DNA of 64,000 nt from the NCBI GenBank assembly GCA_002840735.1, contig PHBY01000008.1, positions 186,001 through 250,000 on the forward strand. Reading direction: 5' to 3'. The notes under the pieces were generated by a model, which had not been told where the DNA came from, did no database searches, and was given only the letters and a program-made list of their open reading frames with translations. Of this stretch, positions 43,042 through 52,360 are shown in pieces; within the stretch, counting starts at the first letter, position 1; every line of letters begins with the position of its first letter. The translations under genes were made by a program, and so were the position numbers. The DNA comes from Chloroflexi bacterium HGW-Chloroflexi-2. Its GTDB lineage: Bacteria; Chloroflexota; Anaerolineae; Anaerolineales; Anaerolineaceae.

Positions 43042-43931
43042 CACCTCTACCAGCTTCCTTAAACAAAGCATTGGATCAAGCACTCAAGGAAATTGGGGAT
43101 CCAGGACCTGTGGTTGAGATCCGATCGCAGGGTGGTGGCTGCATCAACCATGCATCGCAGGTTGTTACAAAAAAGAATCAATATTTTCTGAAGTGGAACC
43201 CACAACCCTTACCCAATATGTTCACCGCAGAATCATTGGGTTTGAAATTATTGGCAGCTGAAAATGCCATCCGGGTTCCTGCGGTCATCAAAGCCCAGGA
43301 AGCGCATGCTGGAGTCCCGGCCTTCATCCTCTTAGAATGGATCGATCGTCGCCCCAGTTTTGATCAAAAAATCTGTGGTCAGCAGTTAGCGCAGTTACAC
43401 TCACAAAGTTTGGCTCCTCAATTTGGACTGGATCATGATAATTATATCGGCAGCACCTCGCAATATAACACCTGGCACGCTGATTGGGTAAGCTTTTTTC
43501 GGGATCAACGCTTGCTACCTCAAATTGACCTGGCACAGCGCAATGGGCGCTGTGGACACGCACGCCGGCAGAAGCTGGAGCGATTGCTCGCACATCTGGA
43601 TGATTGGATCGGGGGAGTCCCCAGCAAACCGTCTTTGTTGCATGGCGATCTTTGGGGTGGTAATGTGATCTGGGATGAAAAATCCAATCCTGTTTTAATC
43701 GACCCTGCGGTCTATTATGGCGATCGGGAAGCGGATCTGGCATTTACGCAAATGTTTGGTGGTTTCAGTCAGGCTTTTTATCAGGCATATCAGGAGACCT
43801 ATCCACTGGAACCTGGCTATCAGGACCGTTTTGAAGTTTATAATATTTATCATATTCTCAATCATCTGAATCTATTTGGTGAAAGCTATGGATATTCGCT
43901 CGATGCTGTCCTGAGACGATTGGTAGGCTGA
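43038..43931 (+). CDS. Fructosamine kinase family protein
   Basis: A 297-residue kinase of the FN3K/aminoglycoside-phosphotransferase fold. N-lobe 'GGGCINHASQVVTKKNQYFL' with the Lys, catalytic loop 'LLHGDLWGGNVIWDEKSNPV', metal Asp in 'LIDPAVYYGDREADLAFTQM'. Family members phosphorylate ketosamines on proteins or sugars and aid deglycation. Coupled to the upstream phosphatase and 2 bp before the YdcF gene. Confidence 0.9.
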   Translation: MTPLPASLNKALDQALKEIGDPGPVVEIRSQGGGCINHASQVVTKKNQYFLKWNPQPLPNMFTAESLGLKLLAAENAIRVPAVIKAQEAHAGVPAFILLEWIDRRPSFDQKICGQQLAQLHSQSLAPQFGLDHDNYIGSTSQYNTWHADWVSFFRDQRLLPQIDLAQRNGRCGHARRQKLERLLAHLDDWIGGVPSKPSLLHGDLWGGNVIWDEKSNPVLIDPAVYYGDREADLAFTQMFGGFSQAFYQAYQETYPLEPGYQDRFEVYNIYHILNHLNLFGESYGYSLDAVLRRLVG

Positions 43932-43933
43932 TC

Positions 43934-44737
43934 ATGTTTGTTTTTCTTTCAAAATTCTTGCCTTTATGGTTTTATCCGCTGGGTCTCGTCTGGTTGCTAT
44001 TGATTGCGTATTTAATTCTGACTCGCAAACAAACAGAAGACAGGAAATGGCGCTGGGTTGTTATTCTGGTGGTTGTGATCATTTTTGTTGGTGGAAATCG
44101 CTGGGTGCCTGCCATTCTGGCAAGATCACTTGAATGGCGCTATCTACCTCCAGAAAATCTGCCGAAGGAAAGTATGGTCGTTTTATTAGGTGGGGGAACG
44201 GAATCGCAGCAGTATCCGCGTCAAATGACAGAAACCAACGGTGCGGGTGATCGGGTGTTGTATGCAGCCAGATTGTATCAAACCGGAATCGCCGGGCAGA
44301 TCTTGCTGAGTGGCGGCAATATCGAATGGTCTGGCTCACGCACCACCACACCAGCCCAGGATATGGCGGAATTGCTCCTCATGATGGGCGTGCCCGGGAA
44401 TGTGTTGATTTTGCAGGACCAATCTCGCAACACAGCGGAAGATGCCCAGTATAGCGCAGAGATTTTAAAGGAACGTGGTGTGGAGGAAATTATCCTGGTA
44501 ACCTCCGCCAGTCATATGTTGCGATCTGTCGCGTTATTTGAGAAACAGGGATTGAAGGTCATCCCGGCTCCCACTGATTACAGCATTACCTACAATCAGT
44601 GGAATGCGCTCTGGAAGCCAAGCGTGCAGGACCTGCTGGTTGGCCTGGTGCCGAACGCGGGAAATCTTTCGGATTTGAACTACGTGTTGAAAGAATATCT
44701 CGGCTTTGTGGTATATCGGGTGAGAGGGTGGTTGTAA
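43934..44737 (+). CDS. YdcF/SanA-like DUF218 membrane protein
   Basis: A 267-residue protein with two N-terminal TM segments (about 8-28 and 37-57) and an outside DUF218 domain: 'MVVLLGGGTESQQYP', 'GIAGQILLSGGNIEWSG', 'QDQSRNTAEDAQYSAEIL', 'EIILVTSASHMLRSVALFE'. DUF218 proteins act in envelope processes (ElyC, SanA) with unclear chemistry. Third gene of a tight operon. Confidence 0.88.
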   Translation: MFVFLSKFLPLWFYPLGLVWLLLIAYLILTRKQTEDRKWRWVVILVVVIIFVGGNRWVPAILARSLEWRYLPPENLPKESMVVLLGGGTESQQYPRQMTETNGAGDRVLYAARLYQTGIAGQILLSGGNIEWSGSRTTTPAQDMAELLLMMGVPGNVLILQDQSRNTAEDAQYSAEILKERGVEEIILVTSASHMLRSVALFEKQGLKVIPAPTDYSITYNQWNALWKPSVQDLLVGLVPNAGNLSDLNYVLKEYLGFVVYRVRGWL

Positions 44738-44796
44738 TAAATGATTATTTCTGTATAATAATTCCATAAATTATTCCCCTTGTAGCAGGTGATAAC

Positions 44797-44970
44797 ATGA
44801 CAGAGCCTAAGCAAGACTACGTACCACCCGCCATCATTTTTGAAGCGGATATTGAAACAAACGCAGGAGTTTCTGGGCGAGTTAATTCAACCACAATCGA
44901 TCCCCTGGATGCTGAGTTGCACGGCTGGGACTGGCCGATTGAATCCGATTATTTAACCCCCAAAGAATAA
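44797..44970 (+). CDS. 57-residue precursor-like peptide
   Basis: A short frame with ATG 44797 and a moderate site (AGCAGG). Sequence features: 'DYVPPAIIFEADIETNAG' then 'DPLDAELHGWDWPIESDY'. The opening Y-x-PP-x-I-x-x-E-x-x-(L/I)-E-x-x-AG resembles a type of small Anaerolineae peptides that I recall beside PqqD proteins; that is recollection, not a search. It lacks a signal peptide, is acidic, and sits 15 bp before the C25 protease gene and upstream of S24/S26 peptidase and PqqD genes, so a ribosomally made, processed peptide is a reasonable guess. Confidence 0.55.
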   Translation: MTEPKQDYVPPAIIFEADIETNAGVSGRVNSTTIDPLDAELHGWDWPIESDYLTPKE

Positions 44971-44985
44971 ATTCAAGAGAATAAC

Positions 44986-47900
44986 ATGCAAAATTCCTGG
45001 TTGAATTTTTCCAGGTCTGTTTTGATTATGGACAAAATCAAAATGAGATTTCTGATGGGTTTGATTCTTGTTGGGCATGTATTTACGCTGGCCTTCTCAT
45101 TGGGAAAACCCGCCCACTTAACGGATGCGCCACAGATCGAATATCAAAGTGCAAATAACACCATTTCCTTAACCTTACATGTTCCAGCCATTCAATGGCA
45201 ACAAACAGATGCGGGGACATCCATTTCGATTCCAAATGCAGAAATTCTTACCCATCCTGGCGATCCGGACATTCCATATTTTTCCACGGCTATAGCGTTG
45301 CCTGCAGGTACTTCCCTGCAAACCTTTATCAATATTTCGCCTGAACTGCGTGTTCCTGCACCGGGCGATCTGAATTATTCATCCACCTACGAATCCGAAA
45401 TGATTCACAATTCATTCGAACAAAGTAACAATTTGTGTTCTCAGGAAGTATTCCAAAACCCAATTCAAATGGGTAACCCATTCTGGTACCGCGATCAGTA
45501 TCTTGTTTCAATTAATTTCTATCCAATCCGTTGGGATTGTGTATCAAATAAATTTATAGTCATCAAAGACCTCGAACTCAAAATTACGTTTGATGAGCCG
45601 CTGGAATTTGTTGAAAATTTGAATATGGATTTACTGGATGATATCAATCCCCTGGAATTGAATATCATCAATCCACATGATGGCTTTTTATGGAAAGCAG
45701 ATCCTCCCGTTCTCTGGGGGAGTGACCTTCGAGATCCATGGGAAACACGTGTCCGTATAGAAGTTGAAGAGCCGGGCATCTACCGGATCACCTATGAAGA
45801 CCTTCAAGCAGTTGGGTTTGATCTGGAAGGATTAAACCCTATATATTTTCACATCGAAAATCAGGGTCGTGAAGTCGCCTATCAGTTTGAAGGAGACGAG
45901 GATGCCATCTTCGATGCAGGTGAGTCCTTCCTCTTTTATGGCGAGCAATTTCAAGGGGATTATTTATCGGCCTTATATGCACATCAAGCTGATCACTGGC
46001 CAGCCTTTGGTTCCTGGCAACCTGAATTTTCAGCCTTCATGCTCGAAAAATACACCAACACCAATGTCTACTGGTTGTTCATCTCCAACACACCTGGTCT
46101 GAGAATCACTGAAATCGATGGTACTCCTCAATCGGGGAATCCCGTTACTACCTTTGTGGATCAAGCACACTTTGAGGAGGAAAAAGTATGGTGGACTTAT
46201 CATTTCACCAACGAAGATACCTGGTTTTGGGAAAATGTTAATGTGCTATCATTCCCGTCCATTTATAAATATTATGTTCAGTTTATAAATCCGGTAATCT
46301 CTGAGGAACTATCAGCTCACGTAGAAGGACAAATTGTCTCCGCCACATCCAGTTCAGCCATCAATCCAGATCATCATCTTCAATTCTTCCTGAACGACCA
46401 ACTAATTACCGATGAGGATTGGGATGGCGCTGTTCGTCATTCGTTTTCAGGTTCGATCAATCAACAGTACATAATTTCAGGTGAGAATAAATTTTCTTAC
46501 ACAGTCCACTCGGTGGGATTACCAGCTTCTCGCTATGGGTTTGACTGGTTCTCAGTTAACTATACCCGCGTCTTGAAGGCAGTGAATGACCAACTGTTAT
46601 TCAACATTAATTCAGTTGAACCAGTTGATGTTCAGGTGGCTAATCTTTCTTCCCCTGCAAATTATTTATGGAATATATCAAACCCTTTACAACCAATTGC
46701 CATTCGTAGCCCAGAATTTGATACCGGATTGCTTACATTTAACCAGGATTATTTAGGGCAGCAGCAATACATCGTTTCAAACTTGAGTGCCATCAAATCG
46801 GTTACAGAGAATCTCTTCCTATACACACCGCCGGATCTCCTGTCTTCAAACCAACAGGCGGATTACCTCATCATTTCTCCCAAACCATTTCTGGAGGATT
46901 TACAACCCCTGGTAGATTATCGATCTTCCCAGGGGTACAATGTTCGTCTGGTTGATCTGCAGGATGTATACAACCAGTTCAACTTCGGCATTGCTCACCC
47001 CATTGCAATCAAAAACTTTTTTGGGTACATCTATCAACATTGGGAAAAACCAGCACCCGCTTATGTGTTACTGGTGGGAGATGGGCATTGGGATTTGAAA
47101 AATGTAAAGTCCTCTGAGAAGACTTTTATGCCACCCAATTTTGTCTGGGTCGATCCATTGCAGGGTGAAGTGGACAGTCTCAGTGATCTGGTTGCGGTTG
47201 CCGGAGATGATATTTTCCCGGATGCTATGATTGGCCGTCTGCCTGTCAACACCACCCAGGAATTGCAAGGGTTTATTCATAAGACCATTCAATTTGAAAC
47301 AGGGAATTCTGAGTGGAAAAGAAACCTGACCTTCGTGGCGGATAATTATTACCTCCAGAACCCGGACAACTGTACAGACAATGACCCCATTACGGTCTGT
47401 TCCACTGATCCGGCTGGTAACTTTCCTGCTATTGTCAATCAGGTCATTGCAGATGAAATACAAGCTCCATACCAGATCAATAAAATCTTCCTGGATGATT
47501 ATGATTGTCGCTCATCCTCACCCGATAATTGTACTCAAGTAAGAACCGATATCGCGCAGGCATTTAACCAGGGGAACCAGATCATTTCCTTCAATGGACA
47601 CGGCGCTATTCCCTATTGGGCGGCTGAAAAGGTCTTGCATGTTGATCATATTCCGGATCTTACCAATAAAGATCTTTATCCAGTAGTGTTCTCTCTGGAT
47701 TGTGTGGATGGATACTGGTATTATCCACCCAATATACCTGACCAACCTATCGATCGACGCTCGCTCGCCGAGGAATTAACCCGTGTTCCAGAAAAAGGCG
47801 CAGTTGCCATGCTTTCATCGCCTGGAAACGGCTATGTCAATGGCCATGAATTACTCCAGCGTGGATTTTTCTCCGCCTTCTCCAACCTGCCACTTCCCAC

Positions 47901-48051
47901 TCTGGGAGCCCTGGATCTGAATGCAAAATTAACATTGATGGCAAACCACGGCAATGATAGCCTGATTTTTACCTACATGATTTTTGGTGACCCTGCTTTG
48001 CAATTATCCCCAATTCGATGGAAATTTTACCTTCCTTTGGTGACACGCTGA
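44986..48051 (+). CDS. Secreted C25 (gingipain-type) cysteine protease
   Basis: A 1,021-residue secreted protein: signal peptide around residues 20-42 (MRFLMGLILVGHVFTLAFS), gingipain propeptide-like region, a beta-rich part, and a C25 peptidase domain (about 620-1,010): 'VDYRSSQGYNVRLVDLQDVY', 'VLLVGDGHWDL', catalytic His in 'ISFNGHGAIPYW', Cys in 'FSLDCVDGYW'. It ends with FYLPLVTR, a C-terminal tag shared with two other secreted proteins in this window. ATG 44986 or the inner ATG 45028 could start it. C25 proteases process surface proteins or digest peptides; its neighbours suggest a role in maturing the cluster's products. Confidence 0.88.
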   Translation: MQNSWLNFSRSVLIMDKIKMRFLMGLILVGHVFTLAFSLGKPAHLTDAPQIEYQSANNTISLTLHVPAIQWQQTDAGTSISIPNAEILTHPGDPDIPYFSTAIALPAGTSLQTFINISPELRVPAPGDLNYSSTYESEMIHNSFEQSNNLCSQEVFQNPIQMGNPFWYRDQYLVSINFYPIRWDCVSNKFIVIKDLELKITFDEPLEFVENLNMDLLDDINPLELNIINPHDGFLWKADPPVLWGSDLRDPWETRVRIEVEEPGIYRITYEDLQAVGFDLEGLNPIYFHIENQGREVAYQFEGDEDAIFDAGESFLFYGEQFQGDYLSALYAHQADHWPAFGSWQPEFSAFMLEKYTNTNVYWLFISNTPGLRITEIDGTPQSGNPVTTFVDQAHFEEEKVWWTYHFTNEDTWFWENVNVLSFPSIYKYYVQFINPVISEELSAHVEGQIVSATSSSAINPDHHLQFFLNDQLITDEDWDGAVRHSFSGSINQQYIISGENKFSYTVHSVGLPASRYGFDWFSVNYTRVLKAVNDQLLFNINSVEPVDVQVANLSSPANYLWNISNPLQPIAIRSPEFDTGLLTFNQDYLGQQQYIVSNLSAIKSVTENLFLYTPPDLLSSNQQADYLIISPKPFLEDLQPLVDYRSSQGYNVRLVDLQDVYNQFNFGIAHPIAIKNFFGYIYQHWEKPAPAYVLLVGDGHWDLKNVKSSEKTFMPPNFVWVDPLQGEVDSLSDLVAVAGDDIFPDAMIGRLPVNTTQELQGFIHKTIQFETGNSEWKRNLTFVADNYYLQNPDNCTDNDPITVCSTDPAGNFPAIVNQVIADEIQAPYQINKIFLDDYDCRSSSPDNCTQVRTDIAQAFNQGNQIISFNGHGAIPYWAAEKVLHVDHIPDLTNKDLYPVVFSLDCVDGYWYYPPNIPDQPIDRRSLAEELTRVPEKGAVAMLSSPGNGYVNGHELLQRGFFSAFSNLPLPTLGALDLNAKLTLMANHGNDSLIFTYMIFGDPALQLSPIRWKFYLPLVTR

Positions 48052-48473
48052 TGATCAAATCGCAAAAAAGTCTTCATTCAATCATTACGACATATATTAT
48101 CGGTTGTCCGAGGGTGCGCTTTCACGTCATCGGGAAATCAATGCAACCTCTTATTCAGCGAGGGAATTGGATTGTTGTTGAACCAATTTTTCCGAATATG
48201 GGATATGCTCAGGGTGATATTATTCTGTTTTCAAGGGCAGGTGAATTTGTGGTTCATCGCATCGTAGCGCTCAAAGATCAGTCCATCATCACCCAGGGAG
48301 ATTGGACTAAAATACAGGATCCTCCGATTTTGCAATCTGTGGTGATTGGAAGAGTGGTTGAGGTGGAAAAGCCATTCTTTACAATTCGACTCAACCAACC
48401 ATTTGGAGGTTGGATTAATCATGTGATTTTTTGGCTTGTAAGCCATGTAAAATGTTTGATTTCATATCAATAG
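48051..48473 (+). CDS. S24/S26 family peptidase (signal peptidase-like)
   Basis: 140 residues from ATG 48051, whose first base is the last base of the previous stop (TGATG), so translation is coupled. Ser-containing 'RFHVIGKSMQPLIQRGNWIV' (GxSMxP, nucleophile) and the basic segment 'GDIILFSRAGEFVVHRIVAL' with 'ITQGDW' match S26 peptidases; the general base is usually Lys, here the equivalent position lies in 'FVVHRIV'. Such proteins often sit beside PqqD in peptide clusters. One C-terminal hydrophobic segment may anchor it. Confidence 0.82.
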   Translation: MIKSQKSLHSIITTYIIGCPRVRFHVIGKSMQPLIQRGNWIVVEPIFPNMGYAQGDIILFSRAGEFVVHRIVALKDQSIITQGDWTKIQDPPILQSVVIGRVVEVEKPFFTIRLNQPFGGWINHVIFWLVSHVKCLISYQ

Positions 48474-48481
48474 GAGAAAAA

Positions 48482-48760
48482 ATGAATTTACAATCAATTC
48501 CAGTTCAAAATCAAACCATCCAATTTCACCGTGTTGACGATGAGGGACTACTTATCCTAACGGATATTGGCAAGATAAAAGGATTAAATCAAACAGCTGC
48601 TTTTATCTGGGAAACCATAGATGGCACAAAAACGATAGCTGAAATTGCCAAAGATGTTGATGCGAAATTTAATTCTCAACTTTCATCCATACAAAACGAT
48701 CTGATCGAATTTCTTACACAATTAAAAAATCGTTCCCTTATATACTTAAAGGAAAGATGA
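48482..48760 (+). CDS. PqqD family (RiPP recognition element) protein
   Basis: 92 residues from ATG 48482 (AGGAG upstream). PqqD fold: 'HRVDDEGLLILTDIGKIKGL', 'NQTAAFIWETIDGTKTIAEI', 'AKDVDAKFNSQLSSIQNDLI', 'EFLTQLKNRSLIYL'. PqqD proteins bind leader peptides and present them to modifying enzymes. No radical SAM or transglutaminase-like enzyme is adjacent. Overlaps the next gene by 4 bp. Confidence 0.9.
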   Translation: MNLQSIPVQNQTIQFHRVDDEGLLILTDIGKIKGLNQTAAFIWETIDGTKTIAEIAKDVDAKFNSQLSSIQNDLIEFLTQLKNRSLIYLKER

Positions 48761-49569
48761 GTATTAATCAAAAAACACTGCTGATCATTGTCGTAGTATG
48801 CCTGCTGAGTCGGGTATTTTTGGGGTCGATTTCTTTCGTTCAAGCTGCCGTAACGCTGGTTTCATTTGATGCTTACCCTGGTAATCAACAGGTAATTTTG
48901 GAATGGGAGACAGCCACCGAAGCAGATATGCTCGGTTTTTATATCACCCGCAATAACCAACCCAATGGAAATTACACCCGGATCAGCCCTTTTATCTTTA
49001 CACAGGGCACAACAGTCAGTGGCCTGGTATACCAGTATATTGATGGTAACGTGATCAATGGCCAAACCTACTACTACAAATTGGAAGCTGTTGATAATAC
49101 TTACAACAGTGAATTTTTTGGGCCGGTTTCAGTTATTCCGCTGCAAACCACATCCACCCACACCCAAACAATCACCCAAACCAGTTCCACCCAATCATTG
49201 ACTCGCACTTCTACGCCAACCATCACATTAACCCCTACCATTGATCTCACCCACAGCAAAACACCAACGCGAACATCGACATCCCCATTTTCGTTCGTGA
49301 CCAATACCGCTACCATGACATCTACGGCAACTCCGCGAATCTCTCCAACATATACCGGTACGGATACACCAGATTTGACATTAACCCCTGTAATTACCCG
49401 TACCCTGAAAATCATCAGTTACAATGTTTTCACGCCAACTGTTACGCCTGTACCTGAAGAAGTCAGCCCTTTCAGACAGGGTCTGGTTGGGTTTGTGATC
49501 ACGATTGGGATTGGCTTCCTTCTCATCATGACTGTTATCATCATCCAAAGGAATCGCACATCGTTTTGA
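48757..49569 (+). CDS. Fibronectin-III-like surface protein with Thr-rich stalk and C-terminal membrane anchor
   Basis: 270 residues: signal peptide (about 1-30, ending FVQA-AV), one Fn3-like domain (VTLVSFDAYPGNQQVILEWE; 'TYYYKLEAVDN'), a ~90-residue Thr/Ser/Pro stalk, and C-terminal TM (VGFVITIGIGFLLIMTVIII) with short basic tail. Type I surface topology. Translationally coupled (4-bp overlaps) to PqqD upstream and the C25 lipoprotein downstream. Confidence 0.8.
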   Translation: MSINQKTLLIIVVVCLLSRVFLGSISFVQAAVTLVSFDAYPGNQQVILEWETATEADMLGFYITRNNQPNGNYTRISPFIFTQGTTVSGLVYQYIDGNVINGQTYYYKLEAVDNTYNSEFFGPVSVIPLQTTSTHTQTITQTSSTQSLTRTSTPTITLTPTIDLTHSKTPTRTSTSPFSFVTNTATMTSTATPRISPTYTGTDTPDLTLTPVITRTLKIISYNVFTPTVTPVPEEVSPFRQGLVGFVITIGIGFLLIMTVIIIQRNRTSF

Positions 49570-51653
49570 GAGTCAGAACCATCCATATCATCTTATTATT
49601 GAGCCTATTGGTTGGCTTAACGGGCTGCCAGATTCAAAATCCTTCAAACCTTCCAGGTCAGGAAATTTCACAATTGCGCATCATTGTGTCGGATGAGGGT
49701 TACTATCAGATCACCCGCAAAGAATGGGAGGAAAATGGGCTTTCTCTTCATGACCCTGACCAGATACAATTACAGTTTCAAGGCAAACCACATCCGTACT
49801 GGCTAAACGCCGCACCCGATTCAAACGATTTCGCCATTCGATTCTATTCACCTCCGGTTTCACCAGCTAACAATCTAAGTGAGAACGTTTTTCTTTTGTC
49901 CAGAGGATTTTCAGAATCGAATAGCCGCATTATACCCAAAAAAGCACCTCCCACCCAAAGCAATTTCCAAAACAACTCGACTGGAACATATCGTGAAAAG
50001 TACGAAGGACAAGCCCTTTATCTCCCTCACGCAGTGGGTGAAGATCATTGGCTCTGGGCTTTATTCCAACCGGATCAACCCATTTCGCAGGAAATTAATT
50101 TGCCACAAGAAACAGTGGATAGCGCTACGATCCGGTTTCAAGTCTGGGTTTCTCCCACCAATATGGAGAATCCCGTACAACTTTTTTCAGCGTCTATCAA
50201 TGACCATGTTTTAACTCCCATACGGGTTGAAGGGCAGGGATGGCAGGAGATTGAATTTCAACTGGATCCAGCGTATGTGACCCAAAGGAATAACTTTTCC
50301 ATTCAGCCGATAACATCTCCAGATGACCTACCAGCAAAAATCTACTTGGATTGGATCAAAATGGAATATTCTCTTCCGGTTTATCTGGATGACCAGGTTC
50401 AATCATTTGCAATTCGTGAAAACCATTTTTTTACTTCAACAGGTTCTTCCAATGGCTCATTGGTGGTGGTAGATGAAAATCAGCAGGTTCTCGATATTTA
50501 TTCAATCCAATCTGATCACCTGTTCACGTTGGCAAATTTACCAGATACAACTTATGCCTGGATCCCTGATAACCAGTTTTTACCAGTTTCATCCCTTCAA
50601 CCAATTCAAAAAGAAGAGCTTTTGCTCCCATCCCAACCAATTGATTACCTCGTGATTGCCCCCAAAAAATTTCAGTTGGCGCTTTCACCCTTGATTAACT
50701 TAAGGCAAGAGCAGGATTTGGCAACGCTGATTGTGACTCCCCAACAGATTTATGATTCTTTTAATTCAGGCACGCCGTCTGTTGATTCCATACAGAAATT
50801 TATTCAAAGCATCGATCAAATTGAGCCAGGTCAGTTGGACTACCTGTTACTGGTCGGTGACTTCACTTATGAAATTATTGATTATCAGGAATTCATAAAA
50901 TTAGTACCGTCATTTTTTATTTCTTCAGGTCTGTCAGGGGAGACCATCAGCGATTACCCCTATACCGATCTAAACGCTGATTTAATCCCGGACCTTTCAG
51001 TGGGACGATTTCCTGCTAACACATCCGAACAGGTAACCGCCTGGGTTGAGAAGGTAATTTTGTATGAGCGCTCCATCCCTTCTGACTGGAACCAGATGAT
51101 CACTATTTCCGATCCATCGGATACAAATTTTACTGTATTTGCAGATAGTTTTTTAATCCCATTTATGGGTGAATATCAGACTCAATTGTACAATGCACCT
51201 GGTCTACATGAAATTCAAGAAATATTCCAAAGTTCATATGCACTGGTTACTTATTTCGGTCATGGCAGCATAGACCTTTGGGGAAAAGAGAAAATCTTAT
51301 CAATTCCCATGCTATCCGAATTACCAAAATCACCCGCCCCACCTCTTATCATCAGTTTCAGTTGTTTGAATGGTTACTTTATCCACCCACTGAAAATCTC
51401 TCTGGCTGAAGGATTATTATTCCACCCTGGTGGGGGAGCGATAGGAATTTTTGCCCCGACTGGACAAACATTAATGGAGGATCATGAAAAATTATTGCAA
51501 TTCTTACAGAATAAGTTACAATCAAATGATCATTCCAGAATTGGAAATCTAATCTATCATCAAAAAGGGGAGAATTCTCCTGATAATTACTTTGTCGCTA
51601 ATATTTTTCAAACATTTATATACTTTGGCGACCCTGCCATGCTCATTCCATAA
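49566..51653 (+). CDS. C25 (gingipain-type) protease, lipoprotein
   Basis: About 695 residues with TTG start at 49566 (TTGA overlap with the upstream stop). Lipobox LTGC with Cys at about residue 18. C25 domain in the C-terminal half: 'IDYLVIAPKKFQLALSPLI', 'DYLLLVGDFTYE', His in 'VTYFGHGSIDLW', Cys in 'ISFSCLNGYFI', 'IYFGDPAMLIP' end. It lacks the LPL tag and instead is lipid-anchored. A second protease of the same family as 44,986, in the same operon. Confidence 0.85.
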   Translation: MRVRTIHIILLLSLLVGLTGCQIQNPSNLPGQEISQLRIIVSDEGYYQITRKEWEENGLSLHDPDQIQLQFQGKPHPYWLNAAPDSNDFAIRFYSPPVSPANNLSENVFLLSRGFSESNSRIIPKKAPPTQSNFQNNSTGTYREKYEGQALYLPHAVGEDHWLWALFQPDQPISQEINLPQETVDSATIRFQVWVSPTNMENPVQLFSASINDHVLTPIRVEGQGWQEIEFQLDPAYVTQRNNFSIQPITSPDDLPAKIYLDWIKMEYSLPVYLDDQVQSFAIRENHFFTSTGSSNGSLVVVDENQQVLDIYSIQSDHLFTLANLPDTTYAWIPDNQFLPVSSLQPIQKEELLLPSQPIDYLVIAPKKFQLALSPLINLRQEQDLATLIVTPQQIYDSFNSGTPSVDSIQKFIQSIDQIEPGQLDYLLLVGDFTYEIIDYQEFIKLVPSFFISSGLSGETISDYPYTDLNADLIPDLSVGRFPANTSEQVTAWVEKVILYERSIPSDWNQMITISDPSDTNFTVFADSFLIPFMGEYQTQLYNAPGLHEIQEIFQSSYALVTYFGHGSIDLWGKEKILSIPMLSELPKSPAPPLIISFSCLNGYFIHPLKISLAEGLLFHPGGGAIGIFAPTGQTLMEDHEKLLQFLQNKLQSNDHSRIGNLIYHQKGENSPDNYFVANIFQTFIYFGDPAMLIP

Positions 51654-51681
51654 CCTATTCAATAAATTTATATAGGAAAGT

Positions 51682-52101
51682 ATGATGAATAAACAATTAA
51701 CCTTAAAGCTTTTTTTAATCATTGGTATTTTATTTTTGTTTGTGTTTATTCCACCGCATGTGGTTTGGGGGGGACTCGACTTCCAGACAGTGCCTACCCT
51801 TCCTCCCACTGCAACAATTACTTCCACTTCTACCCTAACTCCGACTGCGACGATTACCGTAACGCCAACGATTATCTATACCAGCACGTCAATTCCACCA
51901 ACACCAACCTTCACAAACACATTTATACAACCTGTGCAGGCATCCCCAACTTTTACCAAAACCCCTGAGATTGTTGTGCCTCCACCTCAATCAAACTGGA
52001 TAAACTATGTTCTCCTGGCATTGGTTATTGCAATTGCTATCGCTTCAGGAATCATTGGATACTTATTACTTATTCGTAAGAAAAAGCCATCTGATCAGTA
52101 G
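51682..52101 (+). CDS. Thr-rich membrane-anchored small protein (VVWGG type)
   Basis: 139 residues: signal sequence, then 'HVVWGGLDFQTVPTLPPTAT', a Thr/Ser/Pro stalk (~75 residues), TM 'VLLALVIAIAIASGIIGYLL' and basic tail. Paralogue of 52,361-52,891: both share V-V-W-G-G-x-x-F-Q-T-V-P-T right after the signal sequence. Function unknown; the conserved short mature N-terminus may be the active or displayed part. Confidence 0.7.
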   Translation: MMNKQLTLKLFLIIGILFLFVFIPPHVVWGGLDFQTVPTLPPTATITSTSTLTPTATITVTPTIIYTSTSIPPTPTFTNTFIQPVQASPTFTKTPEIVVPPPQSNWINYVLLALVIAIAIASGIIGYLLLIRKKKPSDQ

Positions 52102-52360
52102 GTTAATCCACGCAGTGTTCATATAAGTCAATTACCAGAACAGCCTGAAAATCAAGATATTAATTTCCTGATGAAAAAATGATTCATCGTTTTATCAGGA
52201 TGAGACTAAATTTTCGGTTACAATAATCAAATATGAGATCGGGGAATGTTATTGCATCAACCATGTAAAAATTCACCCATTGAATATCCTAAACGAATGT
52301 GTACTGCATTTTAAATTCATGTAATATTAACAACAAATCCGAAGAATTAGAGATGACGCC

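Noticed and set aside
49101-49415. Val/Gly-rich minus-strand frame (also 31,721-31,906 and 52,459-52,833)
   Set aside because: Each is the complement of a Thr/Pro-rich stalk; repetitive composition makes long open frames by chance.
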